Assembly: GCA_035248725.1 (NCBI GenBank)
Contig: DATFHG010000048.1
Location: 1 to 5,318, forward strand
DNA length: 5,318 nt
Origin: DASPMP01 sp035248725
GTDB lineage: Bacteria; Gemmatimonadota; Gemmatimonadetes; Gemmatimonadales; Gemmatimonadaceae
Direction of reading: 5' to 3'
Position numbers and translations under genes: made by a program. Shown here piece after piece: positions 1-5,090 of the stretch (position 1 is the first letter of the stretch; each line of letters opens with the position of its first letter). Under the pieces are notes generated by a model, which saw only the letters and a list, made by a program, of their open reading frames with translations, made no database searches and was not told where the DNA came from.

Positions 1-74
1 CCGCGTGGTACGCGATCAGAACCGTGAGAAAAGTCCAACCCGAGCCCACGCCGGCCGGACAGACAGCACCGTAG
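1..74 (+). CDS. C-terminal tail of an unidentified upstream gene (partial)
   Basis: Reading from base 3, the frame is open from the window edge to a TAG at 72-74 and encodes 23 residues, starting AWYAIRTVRKV and ending PEPTPAGQTAP. The mix (aromatic and basic residues, then a Pro/Ala/Thr-rich tail) looks like the end of a real, possibly membrane-associated protein. The other two plus frames either stop early (TGA at 25-27) or run on into low-complexity repeats. The TAG sits at the first base of the 7-base repeat array, so the repeat abuts the stop codon. The family cannot be named from so little sequence, and the call is tentative. Confidence 0.4.
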   Translation, partial: AWYAIRTVRKVQPEPTPAGQTAP

Positions 75-104
75 GTCGCAGGTCGCAGGTCGCAGGTCGC
101 AGGT
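73..104. repeat. Heptanucleotide tandem array (GGTCGCA)n
   Basis: Four exact consecutive copies of GGTCGCA occupy 74-101, with period-7 identity extending over 73-104. The array begins at the stop codon of the preceding fragment and lies in the gap before the FHA-protease gene. It is followed 54 bases later by a second array with a different 7-base unit. A unit length not divisible by three suggests non-coding material that can change copy number by slippage. Confidence 0.9.
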
Positions 105-158
105 GCGGCGCTGTATTCTCGCGCACAGCAGGACCGACAACAGATCGACATCTTCATA

Positions 159-189
159 CTCCCGCCTCCCGCCTCCCGCCTCCCGCCTC
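159..189. repeat. Heptanucleotide tandem array (CCCGCCT)n
   Basis: Four exact copies of CCCGCCT fill 161-188, and period-7 identity extends over 159-189. It ends only 6 bases before the ATG of the FHA-protease gene, so it forms the immediate 5' leader, a pyrimidine-rich tract with no Shine-Dalgarno sequence. Copy-number change would alter the leader length, or shift the frame of an upstream GTG-started extension (from 103) if that were ever used. Confidence 0.9.
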
Positions 190-195
190 TTTCTC

Positions 196-1428
196 ATGCT
201 TGAGCTCCGCATCCTGAGCGGCGCCCGCTCCGGGCAGGTCGACCGCTTCGAGAAATCCGTGATCGTGGTCGGCCGTCACGGGACCGTCGACATGCGGTTC
301 TCGCCCGAGCAGGACCTGGACGTCTCAGGTCGGCATGCCGAGATCCGCGAGAGCGCCGGCGTCTACTCGATCCAGGACGTGGGGAGCACGAACGGCACGT
401 TCGTGAACGGCAAGCGCGTGGAGGGCACGGTCACCCTGCACCACGGCGATCGCGTGCGGTTCGGCGCGAACGGTCCCGAAGTGGAGGTGCAGACGGGCGG
501 TCCGAAGATCACGCCCACGCGGTCGAACAAGGCGATGACCACACCCGGCAGCACGGAGGTGCGCATCGCGGCGGCCGTGCAGAAGCAGACGGCTGGCCTC
601 AAGCGCATGATGGCCGCGGTCCTCGTGCTCGTGATCGTCGGTGGCGGCATGGCGTACTACTTCGCTCGGCGCGACGCGCAGCAGAAGGCGCAGGCGCTCG
701 CCGCGCTCAAGGCACAGAACGACTCCGTGGCGATGATCCTCCAGGGTGGGCGGTCCACGGATACCGCGTTGCTCAAGCAGGTGATCGCGCTCGACTGGCC
801 GACGATCCACAAGCAGAATTCGCCCGCGGTCGTGATCCTCGTATCGGAGATCGACGGCAAGGCGTTCGCCGGCACCGGCTTCTCGATCGCCACGAACGGC
901 ACGCTGCTCACCAATCGGCACAACGTACGCGACGAGGACGGACACACCGCGTCGCGCGTGGCCGTGAAATTCACCAACACGAAGGCGTGGCTCCCGGCGC
1001 ACATCGTGAAGATCAGCGACGATCCCGCCGAGGACCTCGCACTGATCAAGCTCGACGGGGGCGGTAGCTATCCCGTCGTGCAGGGCGTGACGACCGGAGC
1101 GCGTGACGCCGCGGAGGGCACCGCCGTCGTCACCATCGGCTTTCCCCTCGGCTACGACACGCCGATGGAAGGCGAGGGCAATGACTTCATCGCCAAGTCG
1201 ACGCTGAATCCGGGCACGATCAGCAAGCGGACGTCCGCCGTGCTGCAGATCGACTCGTACGCGGCGCACGGATCGAGCGGGAGCCCGGTGTTCAACACGC
1301 GCGGCGAAGTGGTGGGCGTCGTGTACGGCGGCGCGCCGGGTGGCGGCGGTCGCATCGTGTACGCCGTCCCGCCGGACAAGGTGGCCGCCTTCATCCCGGC
1401 CGAATATCGCGGGATCGTGAAAGACTGA
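196..1428 (+). CDS. FHA domain - transmembrane - trypsin-like serine protease
   Basis: A 410-residue predicted membrane protein. Residues 1-100 form an FHA domain, a phosphothreonine-peptide binder, with the family signature G26-R27, S44-G-R46-H47, S64-T-N66-G67 and N71-G72. A linker leads to one hydrophobic helix at about 138-160, followed by a short Ala/Gln/Lys-rich, probably helical stretch. Residues 190-410 are a trypsin/HtrA-like (S1) protease domain with its triad visible: His242 (TNRHN), Asp280 (EDLALI) and Ser361 (GSSGSP). No PDZ domain follows, unlike DegP/HtrA. Expected topology is FHA in the cytoplasm and protease outside, but basic residues flank both sides of the helix, so this is not certain. 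The ATG at 196 is chosen because FHA homology starts at MLELRILSG; the in-frame GTG at 103 would add repeat-encoded residues. No Shine-Dalgarno is seen, so a leaderless mRNA is possible. Substrate unknown. Confidence 0.9.
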   Translation: MLELRILSGARSGQVDRFEKSVIVVGRHGTVDMRFSPEQDLDVSGRHAEIRESAGVYSIQDVGSTNGTFVNGKRVEGTVTLHHGDRVRFGANGPEVEVQTGGPKITPTRSNKAMTTPGSTEVRIAAAVQKQTAGLKRMMAAVLVLVIVGGGMAYYFARRDAQQKAQALAALKAQNDSVAMILQGGRSTDTALLKQVIALDWPTIHKQNSPAVVILVSEIDGKAFAGTGFSIATNGTLLTNRHNVRDEDGHTASRVAVKFTNTKAWLPAHIVKISDDPAEDLALIKLDGGGSYPVVQGVTTGARDAAEGTAVVTIGFPLGYDTPMEGEGNDFIAKSTLNPGTISKRTSAVLQIDSYAAHGSSGSPVFNTRGEVVGVVYGGAPGGGGRIVYAVPPDKVAAFIPAEYRGIVKD

Positions 1429-1434
1429 CGCGGC

Positions 1435-1923
1435 CTACGACCGCGGTCCCGGCTTCAGCTCCATGTACGTCGAGCCGGTACTGTCCGTGAAGCCGAATTT
1501 CTCGTACAGCGCCTTCGCGGTGGTGGTGATGAGCGCGAAGCGCCGAAAGCCCTGAAGCTGCGGATGCGTCAGGAGCGCCCGCATCATCCACTGCGCGAGG
1601 CCGCGGTTGCCGTGGTCGGGATGGACGACCACGTCGCACACGTAGGCGTACGTCGCCAGGTCGGTGATCGCGCGCGCGAAGGCCACCAGTCGCCCATCGG
1701 CGAGGACGGCGACGCACACCGCATTCTCCATCGCGCGCTCGAGTGTATCGCGCAGCATGTCGCCCGCCCAGAACGTGGTGTGCAGCAGCGCGAGCGCCTG
1801 ATCCACGGGAATGCGCCCCCGGTCCGTGGTGAGCACGTATCCGTCGCGCTGCTGCTCCAGCGGTGTGTCGCCCACCACGGTCAGGTGTGGCGTGTGAGCG
1901 CGTAGTAGATCACGTAGAGCCAT
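1435..1923 (-). CDS. GNAT-family N-acetyltransferase
   Basis: A 162-residue single-domain GNAT protein; the family transfers an acetyl group from acetyl-CoA to an amine, and the substrate here cannot be told. The recognisable core starts near residue 29 (GYVLTTDRGRI). It includes the strand AYVCDVVVHPDH (93-104), the acetyl-CoA loop GNRGLAQW (105-112) and the C-terminal ALYEKFGF (138-145). The loop departs from the usual Q/R-x-x-G-x-G/A: Gly105 occupies the first position, while R107-G108-L109-A110 fit. The start is uncertain. ATG at 1923 has a weak AGGG upstream and overlaps the preceding gene by 43 bases. A GTG at 1878 would start just after that gene's stop and give about 147 residues, still including the core. 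It is the last gene of the minus-strand cluster and ends 6 bases from the convergent protease gene. Confidence 0.85.
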   Translation of the reverse strand: MALRDLLRAHTPHLTVVGDTPLEQQRDGYVLTTDRGRIPVDQALALLHTTFWAGDMLRDTLERAMENAVCVAVLADGRLVAFARAITDLATYAYVCDVVVHPDHGNRGLAQWMMRALLTHPQLQGFRRFALITTTAKALYEKFGFTDSTGSTYMELKPGPRS

Positions 1924-2084
1924 GACAGGATGCCCTGCACGATGGCCCACAGGATCGAGTGGTTCTCGCTCCACGAAATCGCGATGGCCAACGCACTGCC
2001 GAAGCCGACGCCGTTCTTGACGATGTTGCGAGTGCGGTAGACGACGCGCTCGCGGACCGGCTCTCCTTCGTAGACTTGATTCAT
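1881..2084 (-). CDS. Small two-helix membrane protein, function unknown
   Basis: A 67-residue protein with a charged N-terminus (about residues 1-23, rich in Arg/Glu) and two predicted membrane segments at about 24-39 (NGVGFGSALAIAISW) and 43-63 (SILWAIVQGILSWLYVIYY). The turn between them is only a few residues (SENHS), implying a helical hairpin; the Arg-rich N-terminus suggests both ends face the cytoplasm. The ATG has a strong Shine-Dalgarno, GGAGGT on the minus strand (plus 2088-2093), 3 bases upstream, which makes it a convincing gene despite its size. It follows anmK after a 46-base gap containing a hairpin-forming repeat and overlaps the start of the GNAT gene, so it probably shares their transcript. 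I do not recognise a characterised family. Confidence 0.8.
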   Translation of the reverse strand: MNQVYEGEPVRERVVYRTRNIVKNGVGFGSALAIAISWSENHSILWAIVQGILSWLYVIYYALTRHT

Positions 2085-2093
2085 GGGACCTCC

Positions 2094-2148
2094 AGAGCGG
2101 TAGAACGGTGGAGCGGTGGATACTACAGCACTACCGCTCCACCGCTCC
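2094..2148. repeat. Palindromic GGAGCGGT/ACCGCTCC element at the anmK 3' end
   Basis: Perfect 12-base inverted arms CGGTGGAGCGGT (2106-2117) and its complement (2133-2144) enclose a 15-base loop. The arms are built from the units GAGCGGT and ACCGCTCC, and a further GAGCGGTAGA lies at 2095-2104. On the minus-strand transcript this would fold between anmK and the two-helix protein gene. There is no T-run, so a simple intrinsic terminator is unlikely; mRNA stabilisation or partial attenuation is possible. One arm overlaps the end of anmK, supplying its last codons and TAG (2131-2133). Bases 2123-2140 match the reverse complement of 2741-2758 inside anmK at 17 of 18 positions, which shows a dispersed family. 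Confidence 0.8.
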
Positions 2149-3396
2149 GGCTGGTGTCAGCTTTCCGAGAATTCGCGGTCCTCGCGCCCCTGTCGCCGAC
2201 GGCACGTTCCCGGGACGCCCGTCGAGGAACAGCTTGGCGAGCAGCGCGAACGCCACGGCTTCCTTGGCTTCGCCGTCGAAGAAGACCTCGTCGAACGACC
2301 GCACCCGGAGCGGCGCGACCAGCGTACGCAACATGTCGAGGAGCGCGGCGTTCTTCGCGCCGCCGCCGGACGCCAGCACGTCTTCGACGGGCTCCGGCAT
2401 GAAGCGGCGATATGCGTCGGCGATGCTGCGCGCCGACAGCGACGTGGCCGTTGCGATCGCGTCCTCGTCGGTGCAGTTCCCTCGCAACTCGCGACACCGT
2501 TTCACGAGACGCGCCGCGTACTCCGGCGTGAACAACTCGCGGCCGGTCGACTTCGGCGGCTCGGCCGCGAAGTAGGGATGGGCCAGCAGCTCGTCGACGA
2601 CTTCGTCCACGGCATTACCAGCCCGTGCCAGCGCGCCGTCGCGGTCGAAGCGCAGCTCGGGACGCAGCAGCCGCACCACGGCGTCGATGACGTTCACGCC
2701 GGGGCCGGTGTCGAACGCGCGAATGGAGCGGTAGAGCTGTGGAGCGGTAGAGCTGTAGGAGTGCTCTTCCGATCCAGGGCCCACCGCTCCACCGCTCCGC
2801 CGCTCCAGCGCGCTCGGAGGCACGATGGTCACGTTCCCGATCCCGCCGATGTTCTGCAGCGCGCGCCAGTGATCCCGCGCGGCGAAGAGCAGCGAGTCCG
2901 CGATGGGGACGAGCGGCGCGCCGTGTCCGCCGGCGGCGACGTCGCGGACGCGGAAGTCACTCACGACGTCGATGCCGAGCCGCTCCGCGATCACCGCGGA
3001 CTCGCCGATCTGCCAGGTGGAATGCACCGGCTCGTGCCACAGCGTCTGCCCGTGTGAACCGACGGCGCGGACCTCGTCGCGCGGCACCCCGGCTTCCATG
3101 AGCACCGCGGTCGCGGCATCCGCGAGCCAGCCGCCGAGGTCGAAGGCGAGGCGGCAGTACTCCTGCGCCGTGCCGCTCTCCATGGCGCGGAGCAGATGGG
3201 CGCGCTGTTCCGTGTTGTAGGCGATGGCCTCGAACGCGAGGAGCTCGTAGCCACTGTTCTCGGCGGCCGCGCCGAGCGCGGCCGGTCCGTTTTCCGTTCT
3301 CGGCGAGCCGCGGAATCGGACCACACACGCGGATATGCCGTCGAGTGACGTGCCGGACATGAGCCCGACGTACACGTCGCGCGCGGCGCGCGTCAT
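2131..3396 (-). CDS. anmK: Anhydro-N-acetylmuramic acid kinase (AnmK)
   Basis: A 421-residue cytoplasmic sugar kinase of the ASKHA fold. It opens 1,6-anhydro-MurNAc and phosphorylates it with ATP to MurNAc-6-phosphate in cell-wall recycling. Family motifs in order: GLMSGTSLDG (11-20, nucleotide binding), GSHGQTLWHEP (113-123), DFRVRDVAAGGHGAPLVP (147-164), NIGGIGNVT (182-190), DTGPG (229-233, whose Asp is the catalytic base in the family), PKSTGRELF (281-289) and SGGGAKN (343-349). The usual length is about 360-390. Two extra stretches explain the excess: about residues 29-49, after the first strands, and about 194-226, just before DTGPG. The second is encoded by a palindromic repeat. The C-terminal AVER and the stop also come from a repeat. 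The ATG overlaps the murQ TGA by 4 bases (ATGA), so translation is probably coupled. Whether the enzyme tolerates the 194-226 insertion is not known. Confidence 0.95.
   Translation of the reverse strand: MTRAARDVYVGLMSGTSLDGISACVVRFRGSPRTENGPAALGAAAENSGYELLAFEAIAYNTEQRAHLLRAMESGTAQEYCRLAFDLGGWLADAATAVLMEAGVPRDEVRAVGSHGQTLWHEPVHSTWQIGESAVIAERLGIDVVSDFRVRDVAAGGHGAPLVPIADSLLFAARDHWRALQNIGGIGNVTIVPPSALERRSGGAVGPGSEEHSYSSTAPQLYRSIRAFDTGPGVNVIDAVVRLLRPELRFDRDGALARAGNAVDEVVDELLAHPYFAAEPPKSTGRELFTPEYAARLVKRCRELRGNCTDEDAIATATSLSARSIADAYRRFMPEPVEDVLASGGGAKNAALLDMLRTLVAPLRVRSFDEVFFDGEAKEAVAFALLAKLFLDGRPGNVPSATGARGPRILGKLTPAGAVER
2722..2810. repeat. Palindromic GGAGCGGT/ACCGCTCC element inside anmK
   Basis: The left side has two tandem copies of the 16-mer GGAGCGGTAGAGCTGT (2725-2740, 2741-2756). 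The right side has three 8-base units: ACCGCTCC (2783-2790), ACCGCTCC (2791-2798) and GCCGCTCC (2799-2806). TGGAGCGGT at 2740-2748 is an exact inverted match to 2783-2791, so the whole can fold back on itself. The central spacer (2757-2782) contains 14 bases identical to an Illumina adapter end (2761-2774). The element is read through in frame by anmK as the extra stretch before DTGPG, and it shares sequence and layout with the element at the gene's 3' end. Confidence 0.85.
3256..3305. repeat. Direct repeats flanking an inverted repeat in the anmK 5' region
   Basis: The 10-mer GTTCTCGGCG occurs at 3256-3265 and 3296-3305. Between them is an 8-base inverted repeat, CGGCCGCG (3264-3271) and CGCGGCCG (3277-3284), around a 5-base loop, followed by two near-copies of a 7-mer, CCGTTTT (3287-3293) and CCGTTCT (3294-3300). 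The stretch encodes extra residues (about 29-49) in a loop where AnmK proteins vary in length. Short G/C-rich repeats arise by chance in such DNA, so a mobile or repeat origin is only suggested. Confidence 0.5.
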
Positions 3397-4340
3397 CGCA
3401 CCGGTGGCGGATTGCGACCGATGGTCTTGCGAATCACGCCGCCACCCTGCTCGAGCGCGCGCTCGGCGTCCTTCTTCGACACCGCGAGAAAGTGCATGAC
3501 GATGGCGGTCTTCACGACGCCACCGGCGTCCTTGAGCAGATCACGCGCGTCGTCGCGATCGAGTGAGCACGCCTCCATCACGATGCGTTCGCTGCGGTCG
3601 CGCAGCTTGTCGTTGGTGGCGCGCAGGTCCACCATGAGGTTGCCGAACGTCTTGCCGAGGCGGATCATCGCGCCGGTCGTGATCATGTTGAGCACGAGCT
3701 TGGTCGCCGTGCCCGCCTTCATGCGCGTGGAGCCGGTCACGACCTCCGGGCCGGTGACCGGCTGGATGAGAATGTCGGCGGCGTCGCGTGTTTCCTTCGG
3801 AGGAGGCGAGCAGGCGACGAGCGCCGTGCGCGCCCCGACGGAGAGTGCATGTTCGAGCGCACGACGTACGTACGGAGTTGTTCCCGACGCCGCGATCCCG
3901 ATGACGAAGTCGCCCCGCTTTACACCGCGTTCCTTCAGGTCCGCGGCCGCGCCCTCGATCTTGTCCTCCGCGCCTTCCTGCGAGCGGGTGAGCGCGGCGT
4001 AGCCGCCGGCGATGATGCCCTGCACCATCTCGGGGTTTGTGCCATAGGTCGGCGGCATCTCGGAGGCGTCGAGCACGCCGAGGCGGCCGGACGTGCCCGC
4101 ACCCACGTAGAAGAGTCGTCCACCGGCGCGGAACGTCGCTTCGGCCACCTCGATCGCGCGGGCGATGGGCTCGCGCTGTGAATAGACGACGTCCGCGATG
4201 GTGCGGTCTTCGGCGGAAATCAGGTCGACGATCTCCGCAGGCGATGCGAGATCGATGTCCGCGGTGCGCGGATTGCGCTGTTCCGTGACCCGCGGATCTC
4301 TGGGTCCGGTGCCGGGTTCAACCGTTCGACGTCCTGGCAA
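3393..4340 (-). CDS. murQ: N-acetylmuramic acid 6-phosphate etherase (MurQ)
   Basis: A 315-residue cytoplasmic SIS-domain enzyme that cleaves the D-lactyl ether of MurNAc-6-phosphate, yielding GlcNAc-6-phosphate and D-lactate; it acts directly after AnmK in recycling. Visible motifs: TEQRNPRTADIDLAS (19-33, typical N-terminus), GAGTSGRLGVLDASEMPPTYG (80-100), EGAED (122-126), GIAASGTTPYV (148-158) and the GCKR/SIS signature around VTGSTRMKAGT (201-211). Glu94 and Asp126 align with the catalytic E. coli Glu83 and Asp115. Length and motifs indicate an intact enzyme. The only standard start able to include the conserved N-terminus is TTG at 4340; an in-frame TAA lies 12 bases upstream of it, and no Shine-Dalgarno is seen, so a leaderless mRNA or weak initiation is possible. 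The gene is first in the minus-strand cluster and divergent from the secreted protein gene, with only 28 bases between starts. Confidence 0.95.
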   Translation of the reverse strand: MPGRRTVEPGTGPRDPRVTEQRNPRTADIDLASPAEIVDLISAEDRTIADVVYSQREPIARAIEVAEATFRAGGRLFYVGAGTSGRLGVLDASEMPPTYGTNPEMVQGIIAGGYAALTRSQEGAEDKIEGAAADLKERGVKRGDFVIGIAASGTTPYVRRALEHALSVGARTALVACSPPPKETRDAADILIQPVTGPEVVTGSTRMKAGTATKLVLNMITTGAMIRLGKTFGNLMVDLRATNDKLRDRSERIVMEACSLDRDDARDLLKDAGGVVKTAIVMHFLAVSKKDAERALEQGGGVIRKTIGRNPPPVR

Positions 4341-4357
4341 GGTGCGGGCAAGTTAGT

Positions 4358-4363
4358 AAGGAG
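4358..4363 (+). promoter_or_regulatory. Shine-Dalgarno for the secreted barrel-like protein
   Basis: AAGGAG lies 5 bases before the GTG at 4369. This spacing supports the GTG start over the in-frame ATG at 4381, which would be 17 bases away, and over the out-of-frame ATG at 4367. Confidence 0.75.
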
Positions 4364-4368
4364 CGAAT

Positions 4369-5022
4369 GTGAACGCACGCATGGTGAAATTCGTGTCGCT
4401 GCTGCTCGTGGGCACTGCCGTCCCTGCGACCGCGCAGATCATCCGGCCATCGTTCCGGACGTCCCCGTCCGCGTATGTCTCGCTCGGCATCGGGTGGCTG
4501 AACCAGCAGGGCTTCTGTGACAAGAGCTCCGGCGACTGCTGGGACTTCGGCAGCGCGCCGCAATGGCGCGCGTCGTTCGAGTTTCCACTCGGCTATGGCG
4601 GCACCGGCTGGGGCGTGGTCGGAACGCTGTCGCGGGTGCCGCTGCAGTTCCTGGGTGGCGGTCTCACGAACGGCTGCGCGCAATGCGACGCCGATGCGAC
4701 CGTTTCCCAGATCATGGGACTGTTCCGCGCGAGCGGCGGGCAGGGATTTCATCAGGTGATCGACGTCGCCGCCGGCGCGATCATGTTCAACAACTTCCGC
4801 GCGACGGATGGCACGAAGCTCGGCTCCTGCAAGACGACGACGCATTTCTCGGGCACGATCGCCTACGGATTCGGGTATGGGATCTCCGACCGCACCGAGT
4901 TCTACCTCGAGCAGGAGTATGGGCTGATCATCCTGCCCCGGCAGTCCGGTTCCAACAACAACACCGCGCAGCAGCAGACCACGCGTATCGGGTTGCGACT
5001 CGGGCTCGGCACGCGCCGCTAG
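4369..5022 (+). CDS. Secreted, probable outer-membrane beta-barrel protein
   Basis: A 217-residue protein starting at GTG. Residues 1-22 form a Sec signal peptide: Lys/Arg near the N-terminus, hydrophobic FVSLLLVGTAV, then PATA before Gln23 as a likely signal peptidase I site. The mature part is rich in Gly and aromatic residues and alternates polar and hydrophobic positions in many stretches (AYVSLGIGWL, SFEFPLGYG, TEFYLEQEYGLIIL, TTRIGLRLGLG), as expected for a small 8-10-strand barrel. Polar, Asn/Gln-rich loops (SGSNNNTAQQQ, 193-203) fit surface loops. Five cysteines (50, 57, 103, 106, 154) are unusual for a barrel and could form disulfides; C50/C57 and C103/C106 are close pairs. No family is recognised, and ligand or role is unknown. 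A soluble periplasmic beta protein is the alternative. Confidence 0.75.
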   Translation: MNARMVKFVSLLLVGTAVPATAQIIRPSFRTSPSAYVSLGIGWLNQQGFCDKSSGDCWDFGSAPQWRASFEFPLGYGGTGWGVVGTLSRVPLQFLGGGLTNGCAQCDADATVSQIMGLFRASGGQGFHQVIDVAAGAIMFNNFRATDGTKLGSCKTTTHFSGTIAYGFGYGISDRTEFYLEQEYGLIILPRQSGSNNNTAQQQTTRIGLRLGLGTRR

Positions 5023-5057
5023 AGCACCTTCCGTCGCGCGGGAAAGAGCATTTGCTT

Positions 5058-5081
5058 GGTGCGGTCAGCAGAGACCACACC
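5058..5081 (+). promoter_or_regulatory. Hairpin in the leader of the gamma-glutamyltransferase gene
   Basis: GGTGCGGTC (5058-5066) and GACCACACC (5073-5081) can pair over 9 positions with one C/A mismatch and a 6-base loop. It ends immediately before GAGAGG (5082-5087), the likely ribosome-binding site. No T-run follows, so it is not a standard terminator for the upstream gene. It could affect translation or transcript stability, or be chance. Confidence 0.3.
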
Positions 5082-5090
5082 GAGAGGCTC

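Noticed and set aside
73..189. CRISPR array or phage attachment site
   Set aside because: The units are 7 bases in direct tandem with no spacers, and no integrase or tRNA gene is present.
103..195. N-terminal extension of the FHA-protease from GTG at 103
   Set aside because: The residues come largely from the CCCGCCT array (SRLPPPA-type), and FHA domains normally begin at the sequence starting at 196.
325..1269. Long open minus-strand frame (314 codons) opposite the FHA-protease gene
   Set aside because: Arg/His/Val-rich composition without family motifs, lying opposite a gene with complete FHA and protease signatures; it is a high-GC antisense shadow.
1426..1450. Bidirectional terminator between the convergent protease and GNAT genes
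   Set aside because: Only 6 bases separate the stops, and the possible CGCGG/CCGCG stem is 5 bases long with no T-run.
1924..1974. Upstream 17-residue extension of the GNAT protein
   Set aside because: It lies within the two-helix protein gene, has no family similarity that I can see, and the ATG at 1923 or GTG at 1878 suffices for the full domain.
2116..3057. Long plus-strand open frame (313 codons) opposite anmK
   Set aside because: No recognisable motif, Arg/His-rich, and antisense to all conserved AnmK motifs.
4341..4368. Sigma-70 promoters in the murQ divergent gap
   Set aside because: TACTAA-like and TTCGAC-like hexamers can be found but lack a partner at suitable spacing; nothing can be supported.
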